From contig JACKCR010000006.1 in the NCBI GenBank assembly GCA_020633975.1, positions 298,300-362,299 on the forward strand: a stretch of 64,000 bases of DNA, read 5' to 3'. The position numbers were made by a program, and so were the translations under genes. The notes under the pieces were generated by a model. The model saw nothing but the letters and a program-made list of their open reading frames with translations, was not told the DNA's origin and did no database searches. This document shows, in pieces, positions 26,809 through 35,942 of this stretch. Origin of the DNA: Candidatus Eiseniibacteriota bacterium. Its GTDB lineage: Bacteria > Eisenbacteria > RBG-16-71-46 > CAIMUX01. The stretch's first letter is position 1. Each line of letters begins with the position of its first letter.

Positions 26809-29307
26809 TTGGATCCCGGTCTCTACCACCGCGCGCGCGAGCTGTTCCTGGAAGTCCTCGATCTAGTGCCCGACGATCGAGTCGAGCGGATCCGCGTCCA
26901 GTGCGCGGGCGAGCCGGCTCTCCAAGCCCTCGTACTTTCGCTGCTCGCGGGCCATGAGGCTGGTGGCGACAGTATCGAGGGTGGGCTTCTCGCCCGCGCC
27001 CTCGAGCCCGAGTTCCGGTCCTTTCCGCTCCCCAAACGCGTGGGCCGATTCGAACTCGGCGCGGAGATCGGGCGCGGCGGTATGGGCGTCGTGTTCCGAG
27101 CCGAGGATCCTGCACGTGGCGAGGAGGTAGCGGTCAAACTTCTCCGTCCGGAGCTCGTGTCCGACACGACGCTCCGCCGGTTCGAGCGGGAAGCTGCGGC
27201 ACTCTCCCAGCTCGAGCATTCCGGAATCGTACGGCACATAGAGGTCGGCACCTACGCGTCGGGAGACATGGACGTTCCGTACCTCGCGATGGAGTGGGTC
27301 GATGGCATGTCGATTCTCGCGCATGCCGCCAGCACGAGGCTCACGGCAGCACTGCGGCTCACCCTCCTCGTCGAAGTGGCCGAAGCGATGACGTTCGCCC
27401 ATTCACGCGGCTTCGTTCACCGAGACCTCAAACCCGCGAACATCCTGATCGACTCCTCCGGACAGCCACGTGTGCTCGACTTCGGGATCGCGTCCGATCT
27501 CGGGGTCGATACGACCAGGCTCACGTCCACGGGCCAAGTCATGGGGACCGTCTCCTACATGAGCCCGGAACAGGCCGCGGGAAAGGCGTCGGCCGTCGAT
27601 GGGCGGACCGACGTCTGGGCCCTCGCAAAGATAGGGTTCGAACTCCTGGCGGAAGCGCCGCCCTTCGATGTGCCGGCGACATCGATGGGGGATGCATTCG
27701 CCGCCGTCTTGTCTGCGCGCCCGTCTCTTCTGGGAGACGTGGCGGCTCAGTATCGAGGGACGCCGATCGAGCGAGTCTTGCGCCGTGCGCTGGAGCCGGC
27801 CCGGGAGGATCGCTATGCCTCCATGTCCGACTTCCTCTACGACCTGAAGCTCGCGCAGGTCGGGATGGCACCGGAGATCGCAGGCCGAGGGAGGGCCTCG
27901 CGTGCGCTACGAAGGCTGCGGCGGTCCCGCACCCGCCTCGCTCTCGTCGGCGTGGCTCTCGCTCTCATCGTGGTGGCCGTCGTCCAGGGCGTGGGGATGC
28001 TGCAACGGTCCAGAGCCGAAGTACGGGACATCGATGCTCGCTACGAGGCGCTCTACCAAGTGGTCGATGAAGCTGAACAGCTCTTCGCAGAGGGGGGCCG
28101 GTCAGAGGACCGTGTCACGGCGGCGATCGCGAAGTTCGAGGAAGCGAAGGACCTGCTCCGATTCCTGCCGGAACGCCCGGAGCGTCAGGTGCTCTTCCGT
28201 CTCGTGTTCTTCCGTCTCGGTACCACCCACATGGTGCGCGCCGGTCGGAACCACTCCTATGACGATCTGCTCGCCGCGTCGCAAGCACTCGAGTGGTGCC
28301 TGGCCGTAGCTCCGTCTCCCGAGGGATTCGCGGCCGTTGCGGCGCTGGACTCGACGCACACCTGGCGCCAAGCTGCGATCGATGAGTCTCCCATTCCTCT
28401 CTTCGCGACGGCATCGGGCGTGTACCGAGATCTGGCCCGGTACCGGACCCCGCGAGCGTACCTGTCACGCGCAAAGGAACTCGATCTGCTCGGCTTCCAT
28501 GCCTTGGCGGAGTTCAACGGATGGACCTTTCGTGACCCGCTCTCACTGCCGGGACGGGGACTCCAGTTCCTGCTCCTGCACAGCCAGGCGCGGAATCTGC
28601 TCATGGAGGCGGACCTGACGGGGGATGCGTCCTTCGTAGACGAAGCTCTGCTCTACCTTCGCAAGGCCGCGATCACGGTTGGCGACGCCCCGTCTCCTCG
28701 GGGCTCGATTCTCGCATCGATCGGAGATGCGTATGCGCTCCGTGGTCGGCTGACCCAGAGTGCAGCCGACTTCGACTCCGCAGAGGTTCGCCGGATCGAA
28801 GTACTGGGCCTGGCTCCGGAGAGTCGAAGTCGAGTCTTGCACGGTTGGCGGTGTCTCGCCGCAGCGGAAGGTCGTCTCGACCGAGCAGAGACGTTGAACG
28901 CCGCACTGGTGGAACCGGTCGAAGTGGGCCGGTGGGTCGAGAAGGCCGGCCAGATCGTCGCCGCCGATGCCGACAGTGTCGGCCTCTCGGAAGTGGCTGT
29001 CGTTCGCGCCAAGCTCGTACGAGTGACATGGAGTTCGTGTTCAGAGTTGGAGCTCGCGGCCGATCTGCTTAGCGGGGCGCAGACTCCACTTCGGTCGGCT
29101 GGGCTCTCTCTCGCGTCTGCGCGGGTCGCATTCGAAGAGGCTAAGACACTTGCAATGCTCGCCAGCTGCCCCACGGATCCCACGTCGCGCGCTGCGGCCG
29201 GCGTTGAAGCCCGGATCCGGATTAGGGAAGTGCTCGAGTCGGTGCATCCCGATGACTGGCCCCGATTGCATCGGGAGGCATACAGCGTACTCGCTGAGCT
29301 CGAGTGA
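26809..29307 (+). CDS. Transmembrane Ser/Thr protein kinase, sigma-linked
   Basis: About 832 residues from a TTG at 26809, chosen because GGAG sits seven bases upstream and the sigma gene stops at 26804; a GTG at 26698 would overlap that gene deeply. The kinase domain (about residues 79-350) has GRGGMG, AVKLL, HRDLKPAN, DFG and SPE, all consistent with an active PknB-type enzyme. One membrane helix follows (LALVGVALALIVVAVVQGVGML, about 385-407). The remaining 420 residues are helical and TPR-like and probably lie outside the cytoplasm as a sensor. The family phosphorylates partners, here likely including the neighbouring ECF factor (inference). Confidence 0.88.
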   Translation: MDPGLYHRARELFLEVLDLVPDDRVERIRVQCAGEPALQALVLSLLAGHEAGGDSIEGGLLARALEPEFRSFPLPKRVGRFELGAEIGRGGMGVVFRAEDPARGEEVAVKLLRPELVSDTTLRRFEREAAALSQLEHSGIVRHIEVGTYASGDMDVPYLAMEWVDGMSILAHAASTRLTAALRLTLLVEVAEAMTFAHSRGFVHRDLKPANILIDSSGQPRVLDFGIASDLGVDTTRLTSTGQVMGTVSYMSPEQAAGKASAVDGRTDVWALAKIGFELLAEAPPFDVPATSMGDAFAAVLSARPSLLGDVAAQYRGTPIERVLRRALEPAREDRYASMSDFLYDLKLAQVGMAPEIAGRGRASRALRRLRRSRTRLALVGVALALIVVAVVQGVGMLQRSRAEVRDIDARYEALYQVVDEAEQLFAEGGRSEDRVTAAIAKFEEAKDLLRFLPERPERQVLFRLVFFRLGTTHMVRAGRNHSYDDLLAASQALEWCLAVAPSPEGFAAVAALDSTHTWRQAAIDESPIPLFATASGVYRDLARYRTPRAYLSRAKELDLLGFHALAEFNGWTFRDPLSLPGRGLQFLLLHSQARNLLMEADLTGDASFVDEALLYLRKAAITVGDAPSPRGSILASIGDAYALRGRLTQSAADFDSAEVRRIEVLGLAPESRSRVLHGWRCLAAAEGRLDRAETLNAALVEPVEVGRWVEKAGQIVAADADSVGLSEVAVVRAKLVRVTWSSCSELELAADLLSGAQTPLRSAGLSLASARVAFEEAKTLAMLASCPTDPTSRAAAGVEARIRIREVLESVHPDDWPRLHREAYSVLAELE

Positions 29308-29311
29308 CCCC

Positions 29312-29359
29312 GGTCTGGCGATCGCAAGTCCCGGTAGTGCGGGGGGCGATCGTCTGACC
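29312..29359. other. Hairpin-forming sequence between kinase and Cys-rich gene
   Basis: GGTC...GACC outer arms enclose CGATCGC/GCGATCG arms and an inner CCCG/CGGG pair. There is no T-tract, so it is not a typical terminator. It lies just after the kinase stop and may stabilise the mRNA end. Confidence 0.3.
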
Positions 29360-29430
29360 AGCCCATATGCTATGCTCGGTTGCGCCGACCGGGAGGTGTG
29401 TACAGGATCCGACAGATGGGAGTGGGGACC

Positions 29431-30381
29431 ATGGAATCCAAGATTCGGGACCGTTCCTTTCGTTCTCAGTCGTTCTCCCTCGGTTCGCTTCCTTTCGTCG
29501 CCGACCGTTCCTCGCGACCAGTGGAGCCATCGATCCTGGTGCACACCTCGCTTCTGATGCTCACCGGTGTCTTGCTGGTTCTCATCGCCTCTGCACCCGC
29601 TCGGTCTGCCTCCCCACCTGCGACCGGCGCTTGCTGCCTTCCAGGCGACACCTGCCTCCTCTTGGGAGACTTCGAGTGCGACGCTCAGGGAGGTGAGTTT
29701 GCCGGAGAGGGGACGACCTGCGATCCGACACCCTGCTTCGGAGCGTGCTGTGTCCCCACCGGCGGATGTGAGATGTACTCCGAGTTGGAGTGCTTCTCTC
29801 AGGAAGGCGAGTTCTCCGGGTACTTGGAGGATTGCGTTCCGGAGCTTTGCCCCGAGGGTGGCCTGTGCTGCGTCCCAGAGGGGTGCTGGTGGCTCACCTA
29901 CGATGCGTGCCGAGACGTGGACGGCGAGCCCTTGGGAGTAGAGGGTGCTTGTCAGTGGTGCCGGGGCGCCTGTTGTCTCGCTGACGGCACGTGTCTCGAG
30001 CTCTTCGAGGCGGATTGTGACGCGGCTGGCGGTGCGTTCGAGGGCATCCTCACCGACTGCGGACCGGAGTCTTGTGCGTCGGCAGACGTGCATGAACCCT
30101 CCGCGCGCGTCGCCCCGACACTCTCTATCTTCCCCAACCCGGCCAGCTCGGAAGTGACCTTCATGATCTCGTCTCAGAGTTCGCGGCGGGGACGGTTGCG
30201 GCTCGTCGACACCTCTGGGCGGATCGCCTGGTCGTGCACGGTTGACGCTGGACCGGGGGTACAGGAGATCACGACTCCCGTCGGGAACGATTCGGGTTCG
30301 CCTGTGCCGGCCGGTGTCTACTACGTGCTCGTCTCGCTCGGGGATGCCCAGGTCGCCGGGCGATTCGTCGTCAGCCGCTGA
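29431..30381 (+). CDS. Secreted protein with four Cys-rich repeats and C-terminal sorting domain
   Basis: 316 residues from the ATG at 29431, with a GGAGTGGGG ribosome site; upstream in-frame ATGs at 29380 and 29416 are alternatives. A long N-terminus with a hydrophobic helix (LLMLTGVLLVLIASAPARSA) directs export. Four repeats of about 35-40 residues follow, each starting GACC or GLCC and closing with two more Cys (for example GACCLPGDTC then FECDAQGGEF), six Cys per unit in most copies, so disulfide-bonded modules outside the cytoplasm. The C-terminal 90 residues are a FlgD/type IX-like domain (SIFPNPASSEVTF, LVDTSGRIAWS, GVYYVLV) ending GRFVVSR. Binding partner unknown. Confidence 0.82.
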   Translation: MESKIRDRSFRSQSFSLGSLPFVADRSSRPVEPSILVHTSLLMLTGVLLVLIASAPARSASPPATGACCLPGDTCLLLGDFECDAQGGEFAGEGTTCDPTPCFGACCVPTGGCEMYSELECFSQEGEFSGYLEDCVPELCPEGGLCCVPEGCWWLTYDACRDVDGEPLGVEGACQWCRGACCLADGTCLELFEADCDAAGGAFEGILTDCGPESCASADVHEPSARVAPTLSIFPNPASSEVTFMISSQSSRRGRLRLVDTSGRIAWSCTVDAGPGVQEITTPVGNDSGSPVPAGVYYVLVSLGDAQVAGRFVVSR

Positions 30382-30435
30382 TCGCCCCCCTCGGACGGCG
30401 CCGGATAGCGCTCGTCCGGATTCCACCCCGCGCCT

Positions 30436-31077
30436 CTACCGAACGACGACCCGTGGAATGGCCGGGGGAAGTCGGCTCACGAACTCGTTGTTGAGTACGT
30501 TCGTGAACTCCGAGAACGATCGGATGCTGATCGTGTTGTTCTTCTGCTTGCCGACCAGGACGAGTTCGTCGCCGGGGACGGGGTCGTCTCCTTCGATCCG
30601 AAGTTCCGCATCGTTGACGCGTTGAAAGAATCGCTGCACGGCTTCTCTCGAGTCGACTTCCTCGAACACGCCGACGCGGATGCCGCTCAGCTGGGCCTTG
30701 CGCTTCATCATCGCCTTGTCTCGGAAGAGAAGCGAGCGGTTGAAGGCGCGGGGGTCGCCCGAGAAGCGGGAGTTGAGTGCCCCTGCCCACTCGACGCACT
30801 CCTCGTAGAGAGGAATGGCTAGACGAGCGCCCATTCCTTGGAGCTGTGTGAAGAGGTCCGTGGAGTTCTCATTCCTCTTGTCGAAGCGCCAGGTGACGGT
30901 GCGGATCCCGTCGGCTTCTAGCCCTGTTTCGAATCCAGGAGGGACGACGGCGATGGAGTCGAGGCCTAGAGCCTCCGCTGCTTCGAATGCCTGGACGCTG
31001 TATCCGAGGAGTGCGACCGGACCCGACCGCGAGGAGACGCGGACTTGGGGCCGGGGTTCGTGGTCGTTTTGGGTCAT
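30436..31077 (-). CDS. Short ATP-grasp-like protein, probably lacking its C-terminal half
   Basis: 213 residues from the ATG at 31077, preceded by a good ribosome site (GGAAAGGAGATCCCC). The N-terminal part (VALLGYSVQAFEAAEALGLDSIAVVP) resembles the preATP-grasp Rossmann-like domain. FRDKAMMKRKAQLSGIRVGVFEEV resembles the region before the ATP-grasp lysine, and DELVLVGKQKNN could be the start of the ATP-binding strand. Carboxylate-amine ligases of this superfamily are usually 300-450 residues and need Asp/Glu magnesium ligands in the missing half; none is seen before the stop. It ends RLPPAIPRVVVR only 54 bp from the end of the convergent gene. Either a degenerate or truncated ligase, or a stand-alone binding domain. 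Confidence 0.6.
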   Translation of the reverse strand: MTQNDHEPRPQVRVSSRSGPVALLGYSVQAFEAAEALGLDSIAVVPPGFETGLEADGIRTVTWRFDKRNENSTDLFTQLQGMGARLAIPLYEECVEWAGALNSRFSGDPRAFNRSLLFRDKAMMKRKAQLSGIRVGVFEEVDSREAVQRFFQRVNDAELRIEGDDPVPGDELVLVGKQKNNTISIRSFSEFTNVLNNEFVSRLPPAIPRVVVR

Positions 31078-31181
31078 GGGGATCTCCTTTCCTCGAGGTT
31101 GATGGAGCAATTCGCGTGCCGGCTCCAGGAGGGGAGAGTGAGACATGGATGACCCAAGGCGCCGGATCCTCTGGCGAAGAG

Positions 31182-31221
31182 GCGCCTAACGATGGGTCAG
31201 TGTTGTCCCATCGTTAGGCGC
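31182..31221. other. Perfect 15-bp hairpin with attC-like core boxes
   Basis: Arms GCGCCTAACGATGGG and CCCATCGTTAGGCGC flank a 10-base loop. The arms contain GCCTAAC and GTTAGGC, which fit the inverse-core RYYYAAC and core GTTRRRY consensus of integron attC sites. The core-to-core distance of 36 bp is shorter than known attC sites, and the arms lack the usual unpaired bases. It lies 83 bp beyond the stop of the M1 peptidase gene, so it could also be a transcription end or mRNA stabiliser, though there is no T-tract on either side. Confidence 0.5.
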
Positions 31222-31303
31222 TAGGTGCGTTTCTGGAGCGCGGTCGTGTGGTCAATGAAGAGCCAATGCGGATGGCGACTCGGTCCAGGACTCGGTCTAC
31301 GAG

Positions 31304-33673
31304 TCACTCTCTCCAGTCGACCTCCTGCGCTTCACAGAGGACGGAGTCCAGATCGTTGAATCGGACTCCCGTCGGTTCGAGGGGGAGCGCGAGATCGAAG
31401 CTCGAGTCGGCGCCTTGGACGTGGAGTCTCACCCGCGCATAGCGACCCTCGTCGAACTCGATTCGGATCGGAACGTACATCCGGAACTGTTCCGGCACGT
31501 TCTTCTGATGGACCTGGACACCGAGGCGCGGCCCGTCTTCCGACTCGGTGATCCGGAATGCGTACTCGTACTTCGGAATCGCACTGCCTCGAACCCACTG
31601 ATCGAAGAACCAACCCATCTCCATCCCCGTATGGGCTTCTACGATGCGCTGGAAGTCCGCTGTGCTCGCCTGTCGGCCACGGTAGGTCGAGTAGAAATCC
31701 TGCATCATCGCGACGAACGCGTCCTCGCTCATCGTGTCCAGGTCGACCAGCAAGTTTCTCAGCATGTGGAGGACCCAGCCCCCCTTGCGGTAGATGATGA
31801 GATCGTAGTCGCCTCGGGTGGTGCTGCTGGTCGTACGGTAACCGAGTACGATGGGACCAGCTTCTTGACCTTTGCCGAAGACAGACTTCCGATTGTCGAG
31901 GATACGCTTGCGCCAGTCGCTGAGGATCTCGAAGAAGGTGTCGTTGTCCTCCAGGATCACTTGGGTGAACCACAATCCGGAGTAGTCTGCGAATCCTTCG
32001 GAGAGCCACTGATCGTGGTAGGTCTCGAAGTCGACACCGATACCCCACCATTGATGGGCGACCTCGTGCGCGCGGAACTGCTCGGGGGTTCCGACTTGAT
32101 CGAAGTCGTGGAACGTCAGGGCGGACAGGTGGACCAGGCCCGGGAAGGCCTCCCCGTGGCGCCCGAGTATCTCCGTGACGTAGAGGTGCTGCACCGGGCA
32201 GGGACCGTAGACGTGCTGGTAGAAGCGGAGCGCTTCCAGGACGTCGCGCCCGACGATCTCGTCCATGTTCGTTGCCCCTGCATAGGGTCTCCAGCTCTGG
32301 ACGGTGTTGGCGATGCTTCGACGGTGGCCGCTCATGTTCATGTGGACCGTTACGATCGGGGCGTCGTCCTCCGCGAGATCGAGTTCCTCGAAGATACCGA
32401 TGTTGAACGACGCGTTTCGGATCGGCTCCTCGACGCGCCAGACCGAGGTGTGCGTGCGATCTCGAACCTCTTCCGACGCGAGGCGCCCCACGGACGAGAG
32501 AGTGAGGTGCTCAGGGACCCTGTAGGTGAGGTCGTACGTGGAGTACTCGCGACCCTCGATCCGTGGGTACCAACGGTTCGACGAACGAAGTGCGTACCAT
32601 CCTTCCCGCTTCTCGACCAAGGGACCTTGGTACTCGACGACGACTGTTCGGGATTCGCCCGCCGACAAGGTCGGATCGGCTCGGAGCCAGAGATGGGAGC
32701 TGTCCTCGGCCCGGAAGAACCACTCCGCTTCGTCCTCGTCGCGCGTACCGGGCGAGTCTGACGACGGCTCGATCCAGCGCACCGAGGTGACCTCCAGCAT
32801 CGAGGCCAACCGGAGCGGGAGCCAGCTCAGAGAGTCCACCGTCGACTCGACCGTCATCTCGACCGCCGCCTGGGCGTTCATGCCGCCCTCCAGCGTCAGG
32901 TCTATCCCGTAGTGAGGGACACGAATGCGCGGAGGATCCTCGGATCCGCCCTGTGCCTTGCGCGCCAGGTCGGACATGTAGTCGAACTGGGTGACGACCT
33001 CCGTGAGCTTGTCGTAGTAGACCTTGGCCTTGCGGAGGAAGCGAACCTCCTCCTCTTCGTACGGATCGATCTCGAAGAAGACTGGGTCCTCGTACTGGCG
33101 CTCCATGACGGAGAAAAAGTAGGGGTGGACCACCCCATCGAGGAGCGAGCGTGCGAACCCGGCACGGATCTCCTTCGTTTCCTTCCGGAGCAGATACTCC
33201 TTGGCCCCCTCGAGAGTCCGCTTGGTCGCGTTGTCGACCTTCCCCGGACCGAATTGGAGACGCGACTCGAGTTCCCGTTCCGTGCCGTCCGCGAAGAAGA
33301 ACACAATCGATTCGAGATCGACCTCGAAGGGAGACTCCTTCATCACGCGGGCGAGATGCTCGGACTCGATACGGGTGGGCGGCGTCAGGGAAAGGTGGGC
33401 CTCACCGACGAACACGGCCCCTGCCACGCGTCCTTCGACCGGTGCGAGCAGTGCGAGCGTCCCCGGGCCCAAGGTGAGGATCGCCGCTTCTCGCTGCAAC
33501 GAGAGGTACTCGACGTCGGCGACACGTTCTGAGTCGATCTCGACGCGATCGAGTGCGTCGTAGAGATCTTCATAGGAGTCGAGAGGAAGGTATCGCTCCG
33601 CAGCAGTGTCGTCCGAGAAGGCACCCAGGATCAGAGGGAGTACGAGAACGAAGCCTGCGATGAATCCGCGCAT
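31304..33673 (-). CDS. Secreted M1-family (gluzincin) metallopeptidase
   Basis: 789 residues from the ATG at 33673, where GGAGG lies five bases upstream; the ATG at 33685 has no such site. A signal peptide is visible (GFIAGFVLVLPLILGAF). The zinc-binding motif HEVAHQWW begins near residue 536, with the third ligand Glu in LSEGFADYSGLW about 20 residues on, both typical of M1 aminopeptidases. The long N-terminal region is predicted beta-rich and atypical; no GAMEN exopeptidase motif is evident, so the specificity is uncertain. It is probably periplasmic or cell-surface and breaks down peptides. Confidence 0.9.
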   Translation of the reverse strand: MRGFIAGFVLVLPLILGAFSDDTAAERYLPLDSYEDLYDALDRVEIDSERVADVEYLSLQREAAILTLGPGTLALLAPVEGRVAGAVFVGEAHLSLTPPTRIESEHLARVMKESPFEVDLESIVFFFADGTERELESRLQFGPGKVDNATKRTLEGAKEYLLRKETKEIRAGFARSLLDGVVHPYFFSVMERQYEDPVFFEIDPYEEEEVRFLRKAKVYYDKLTEVVTQFDYMSDLARKAQGGSEDPPRIRVPHYGIDLTLEGGMNAQAAVEMTVESTVDSLSWLPLRLASMLEVTSVRWIEPSSDSPGTRDEDEAEWFFRAEDSSHLWLRADPTLSAGESRTVVVEYQGPLVEKREGWYALRSSNRWYPRIEGREYSTYDLTYRVPEHLTLSSVGRLASEEVRDRTHTSVWRVEEPIRNASFNIGIFEELDLAEDDAPIVTVHMNMSGHRRSIANTVQSWRPYAGATNMDEIVGRDVLEALRFYQHVYGPCPVQHLYVTEILGRHGEAFPGLVHLSALTFHDFDQVGTPEQFRAHEVAHQWWGIGVDFETYHDQWLSEGFADYSGLWFTQVILEDNDTFFEILSDWRKRILDNRKSVFGKGQEAGPIVLGYRTTSSTTRGDYDLIIYRKGGWVLHMLRNLLVDLDTMSEDAFVAMMQDFYSTYRGRQASTADFQRIVEAHTGMEMGWFFDQWVRGSAIPKYEYAFRITESEDGPRLGVQVHQKNVPEQFRMYVPIRIEFDEGRYARVRLHVQGADSSFDLALPLEPTGVRFNDLDSVLCEAQEVDWRE

Positions 33674-33770
33674 CCTGGCCTCCATGCGGCGCTGCCCCCG
33701 GAGTCAGGTCGACAGGGGGCTGAAACTCGCAGGGAGGAGCATAGCACGTCGTCATGACACGCGGGTCGGA

Positions 33771-35942
33771 TCAGCGGACACGGAGCATCCGTCCACTCTC
33801 GACGTGCGTTCCGGCTTGGAGCACGTAGCGGTACGCTCCGCTCGGGAGTCCCGATCCGTCCAGCGTGATCTCGTGCATACCGGGTGGCATCGAGGCGAAC
33901 TGCCGGAGTGCGACCCGCCGACCCGCGACGTCGATGACGGCGAGGCGAACATCCGAAGCTTCCTGCAGCCTGAAGCGGACCTGGGTGCTCTCCGTGAACG
34001 GGTTCGGCGAGTTGCCGAGAAGCATCCGATTGGACGTGACTGCGTCGCCAAGTCCGTCGGTTCCATCGTCCAATACGTCCGAAGGGGCGAGGTCGTTGCG
34101 GATGAGATAGACGCCGTCCATCCCGTCTGCCACGTAGGCCACCGGACCCACGGCGTCCATCCCTCGAGCGAAGTAGCCGGTGTCGTAGGAGCCGACCACG
34201 ACCGGAGCGTCCGGATCGTGTACGTCGACCACCTTGATGCCCTGAGCGTCGCCGGCCATGTACGCATAGCCGTCGGCGACGGCGACGTCGAGGCAAACTC
34301 CCCCTACGGCGCTCCGGAGAAACGGGTTCGATGGGTTCGACACGTCGATGATCTTGAGCCCCGGGTTGTCAGCGAGGTACGCGATGCCTCCCTCCACGAC
34401 CACCTTGATCGCACCTCCCGGAGTGTCCAGCGTTCCGACGGTCACGGGGTTGCCCGGGTCCGAGATGTCGAGGATCCGGAGACCGCAGTCTTCTTCGGCG
34501 GCGAACACGAGGCTGCCCTGGATGTCGACTCCCTGCACGTAGGCGGGCTCTGTCGAGGCGCCGCACGGCAGGTTGGAGTCGAACTGGGCCCGCAGGACCG
34601 GTGCAGCTGGGTCGCTGACGTCGATGACTCCGGTGCCGATGTTTCCGTTCGCGACGACGGCGATGTTTCCTTCGACTGCGACGTCGTACATCCAGTCCGC
34701 GTTCGTGAGATGGCCCGTCTCGAAAGGGGCAGATGGGTTGGTGATGTCGATGACGCGCAGTCCGGACAGGCCATCGGCGACGAAGGCGTGGGTTTCGTCC
34801 ATGTCTACGGCGAAGGAGACCCACGGTGTGTCGACGCTTCCGATCTCAGTAGGACCTCCCGGGGCCCCCCAGTCGACGATTCGCACTCCCCGGTTCCCGT
34901 TGGCGATGAAAGCGTGGTTGTCCTGCACCTCAACTCCGTAGGAGAAGCCACGTGCGTCGATCAAGCCGATCTCCGCCGGCATGGAAGGCGTCGAGAGATC
35001 GAAGATCCGCAATCCCTCGATGCTGTCGGCGAGGTAGAGGCGATCGCCTTCGATCTTCACGTTGTAGTAGATGTCTCCGAAGTGGATGCCGGAGACGCCT
35101 CCGACCTGGGTTGGATGCGCCGGATCAGAAACGTCGAAGATCGCGACTCCGTAGCCGTCGGCGGAGTAGAGCAGGTTCCCTTCGAGCGCGAGGTCGAAGG
35201 AGATGCCGGCCGTGAGAAAACTCAGCTGGGTCGGGTTGGATGGGTCAGAGACGTCCACGATGAACAGCCCTTGCCAGTCGCCGACATATGCTATTCCGTC
35301 CCGAACTACGGTGGCTTCGGGTAGTCCGAGCGGGAAGAACAGAAGCTCGCCAGTCAGGAACGGCGATGTCGGATTGGATACGTCGTAGATCCGAAGTCCA
35401 CCGAACAAGTCCGAGACGTAGGCCAGGTTGTCCTGTGCCGTCACGTGTTGAGCGGAGTTCGGCGTGTCGAATCGACTCAGCTCGGAAGGGTTCCCTGGAT
35501 CGGTGACGTCGATGAGGCGTACGCCCACGCCGTCGACGATGAAGACGATGCTCCCACTCTTTGCCAGGTCGACGATGACGTTGGCGTTCGGAAGAGAGCT
35601 CAGGGCGAACGGCGCGGAAGGGTCGCCAACGTCGAGGATGAAGAGGCCGGAGTAGGCCGTGGCGACGTAGGCGACATCGCCGTCGACCACGACGTCGAAG
35701 ACCGCGGACGGGAACTCGTACTCGGCCAGGATCGTCGGGGAGGACGCATCCGTTACGTCGGCGATCCGGAGGATGGCGCCGGCGCCAGAGTAGGCGAGGA
35801 ATCCGTCGAGGGCGACGGTCGAGGCTGGGCCGATGGCCCAGCGGTCCAATAGAGTCGTGTTGTCACTCTTGGCCGAACTGGGGTGCATCATCAGCACCCC
35901 GAAAGTGGCTACTGCAATCCCGAACATGCGGATGGAACGCAC
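33771..35942 (-). CDS. Secreted LVIVD-repeat beta-propeller protein with sorting domain
   Basis: 723 residues from a GTG at 35942, preceded by GGGGGAGG at proper distance; an ATG at 35927 is the alternative. A signal peptide follows (MFGIAVATFGVLMMHPSSAKS). More than a dozen LVIVD units repeat every 42-45 residues with a core like LFIVDVSDPSNPTQL, LRIFDLSTPSMPAEI, LRVIDITNPSAPFET, separated by AYVAD-type strands. The last 85 residues are a FlgD/type IX-like domain (LLGNSPNPFTESTQVRFRL, VIDVAGRRVAL, GAYRYVLQAG) ending RMLRVR. LVIVD proteins are surface propellers of unknown ligand. Intact paralog of the genes at 52.2 and (broken) 15.4 kb. Confidence 0.9.
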   Translation of the reverse strand: MRSIRMFGIAVATFGVLMMHPSSAKSDNTTLLDRWAIGPASTVALDGFLAYSGAGAILRIADVTDASSPTILAEYEFPSAVFDVVVDGDVAYVATAYSGLFILDVGDPSAPFALSSLPNANVIVDLAKSGSIVFIVDGVGVRLIDVTDPGNPSELSRFDTPNSAQHVTAQDNLAYVSDLFGGLRIYDVSNPTSPFLTGELLFFPLGLPEATVVRDGIAYVGDWQGLFIVDVSDPSNPTQLSFLTAGISFDLALEGNLLYSADGYGVAIFDVSDPAHPTQVGGVSGIHFGDIYYNVKIEGDRLYLADSIEGLRIFDLSTPSMPAEIGLIDARGFSYGVEVQDNHAFIANGNRGVRIVDWGAPGGPTEIGSVDTPWVSFAVDMDETHAFVADGLSGLRVIDITNPSAPFETGHLTNADWMYDVAVEGNIAVVANGNIGTGVIDVSDPAAPVLRAQFDSNLPCGASTEPAYVQGVDIQGSLVFAAEEDCGLRILDISDPGNPVTVGTLDTPGGAIKVVVEGGIAYLADNPGLKIIDVSNPSNPFLRSAVGGVCLDVAVADGYAYMAGDAQGIKVVDVHDPDAPVVVGSYDTGYFARGMDAVGPVAYVADGMDGVYLIRNDLAPSDVLDDGTDGLGDAVTSNRMLLGNSPNPFTESTQVRFRLQEASDVRLAVIDVAGRRVALRQFASMPPGMHEITLDGSGLPSGAYRYVLQAGTHVESGRMLRVR

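Noticed and set aside
31182-31221. Classical rho-independent terminator
   Set aside because: No T-tract follows the stem on either strand.
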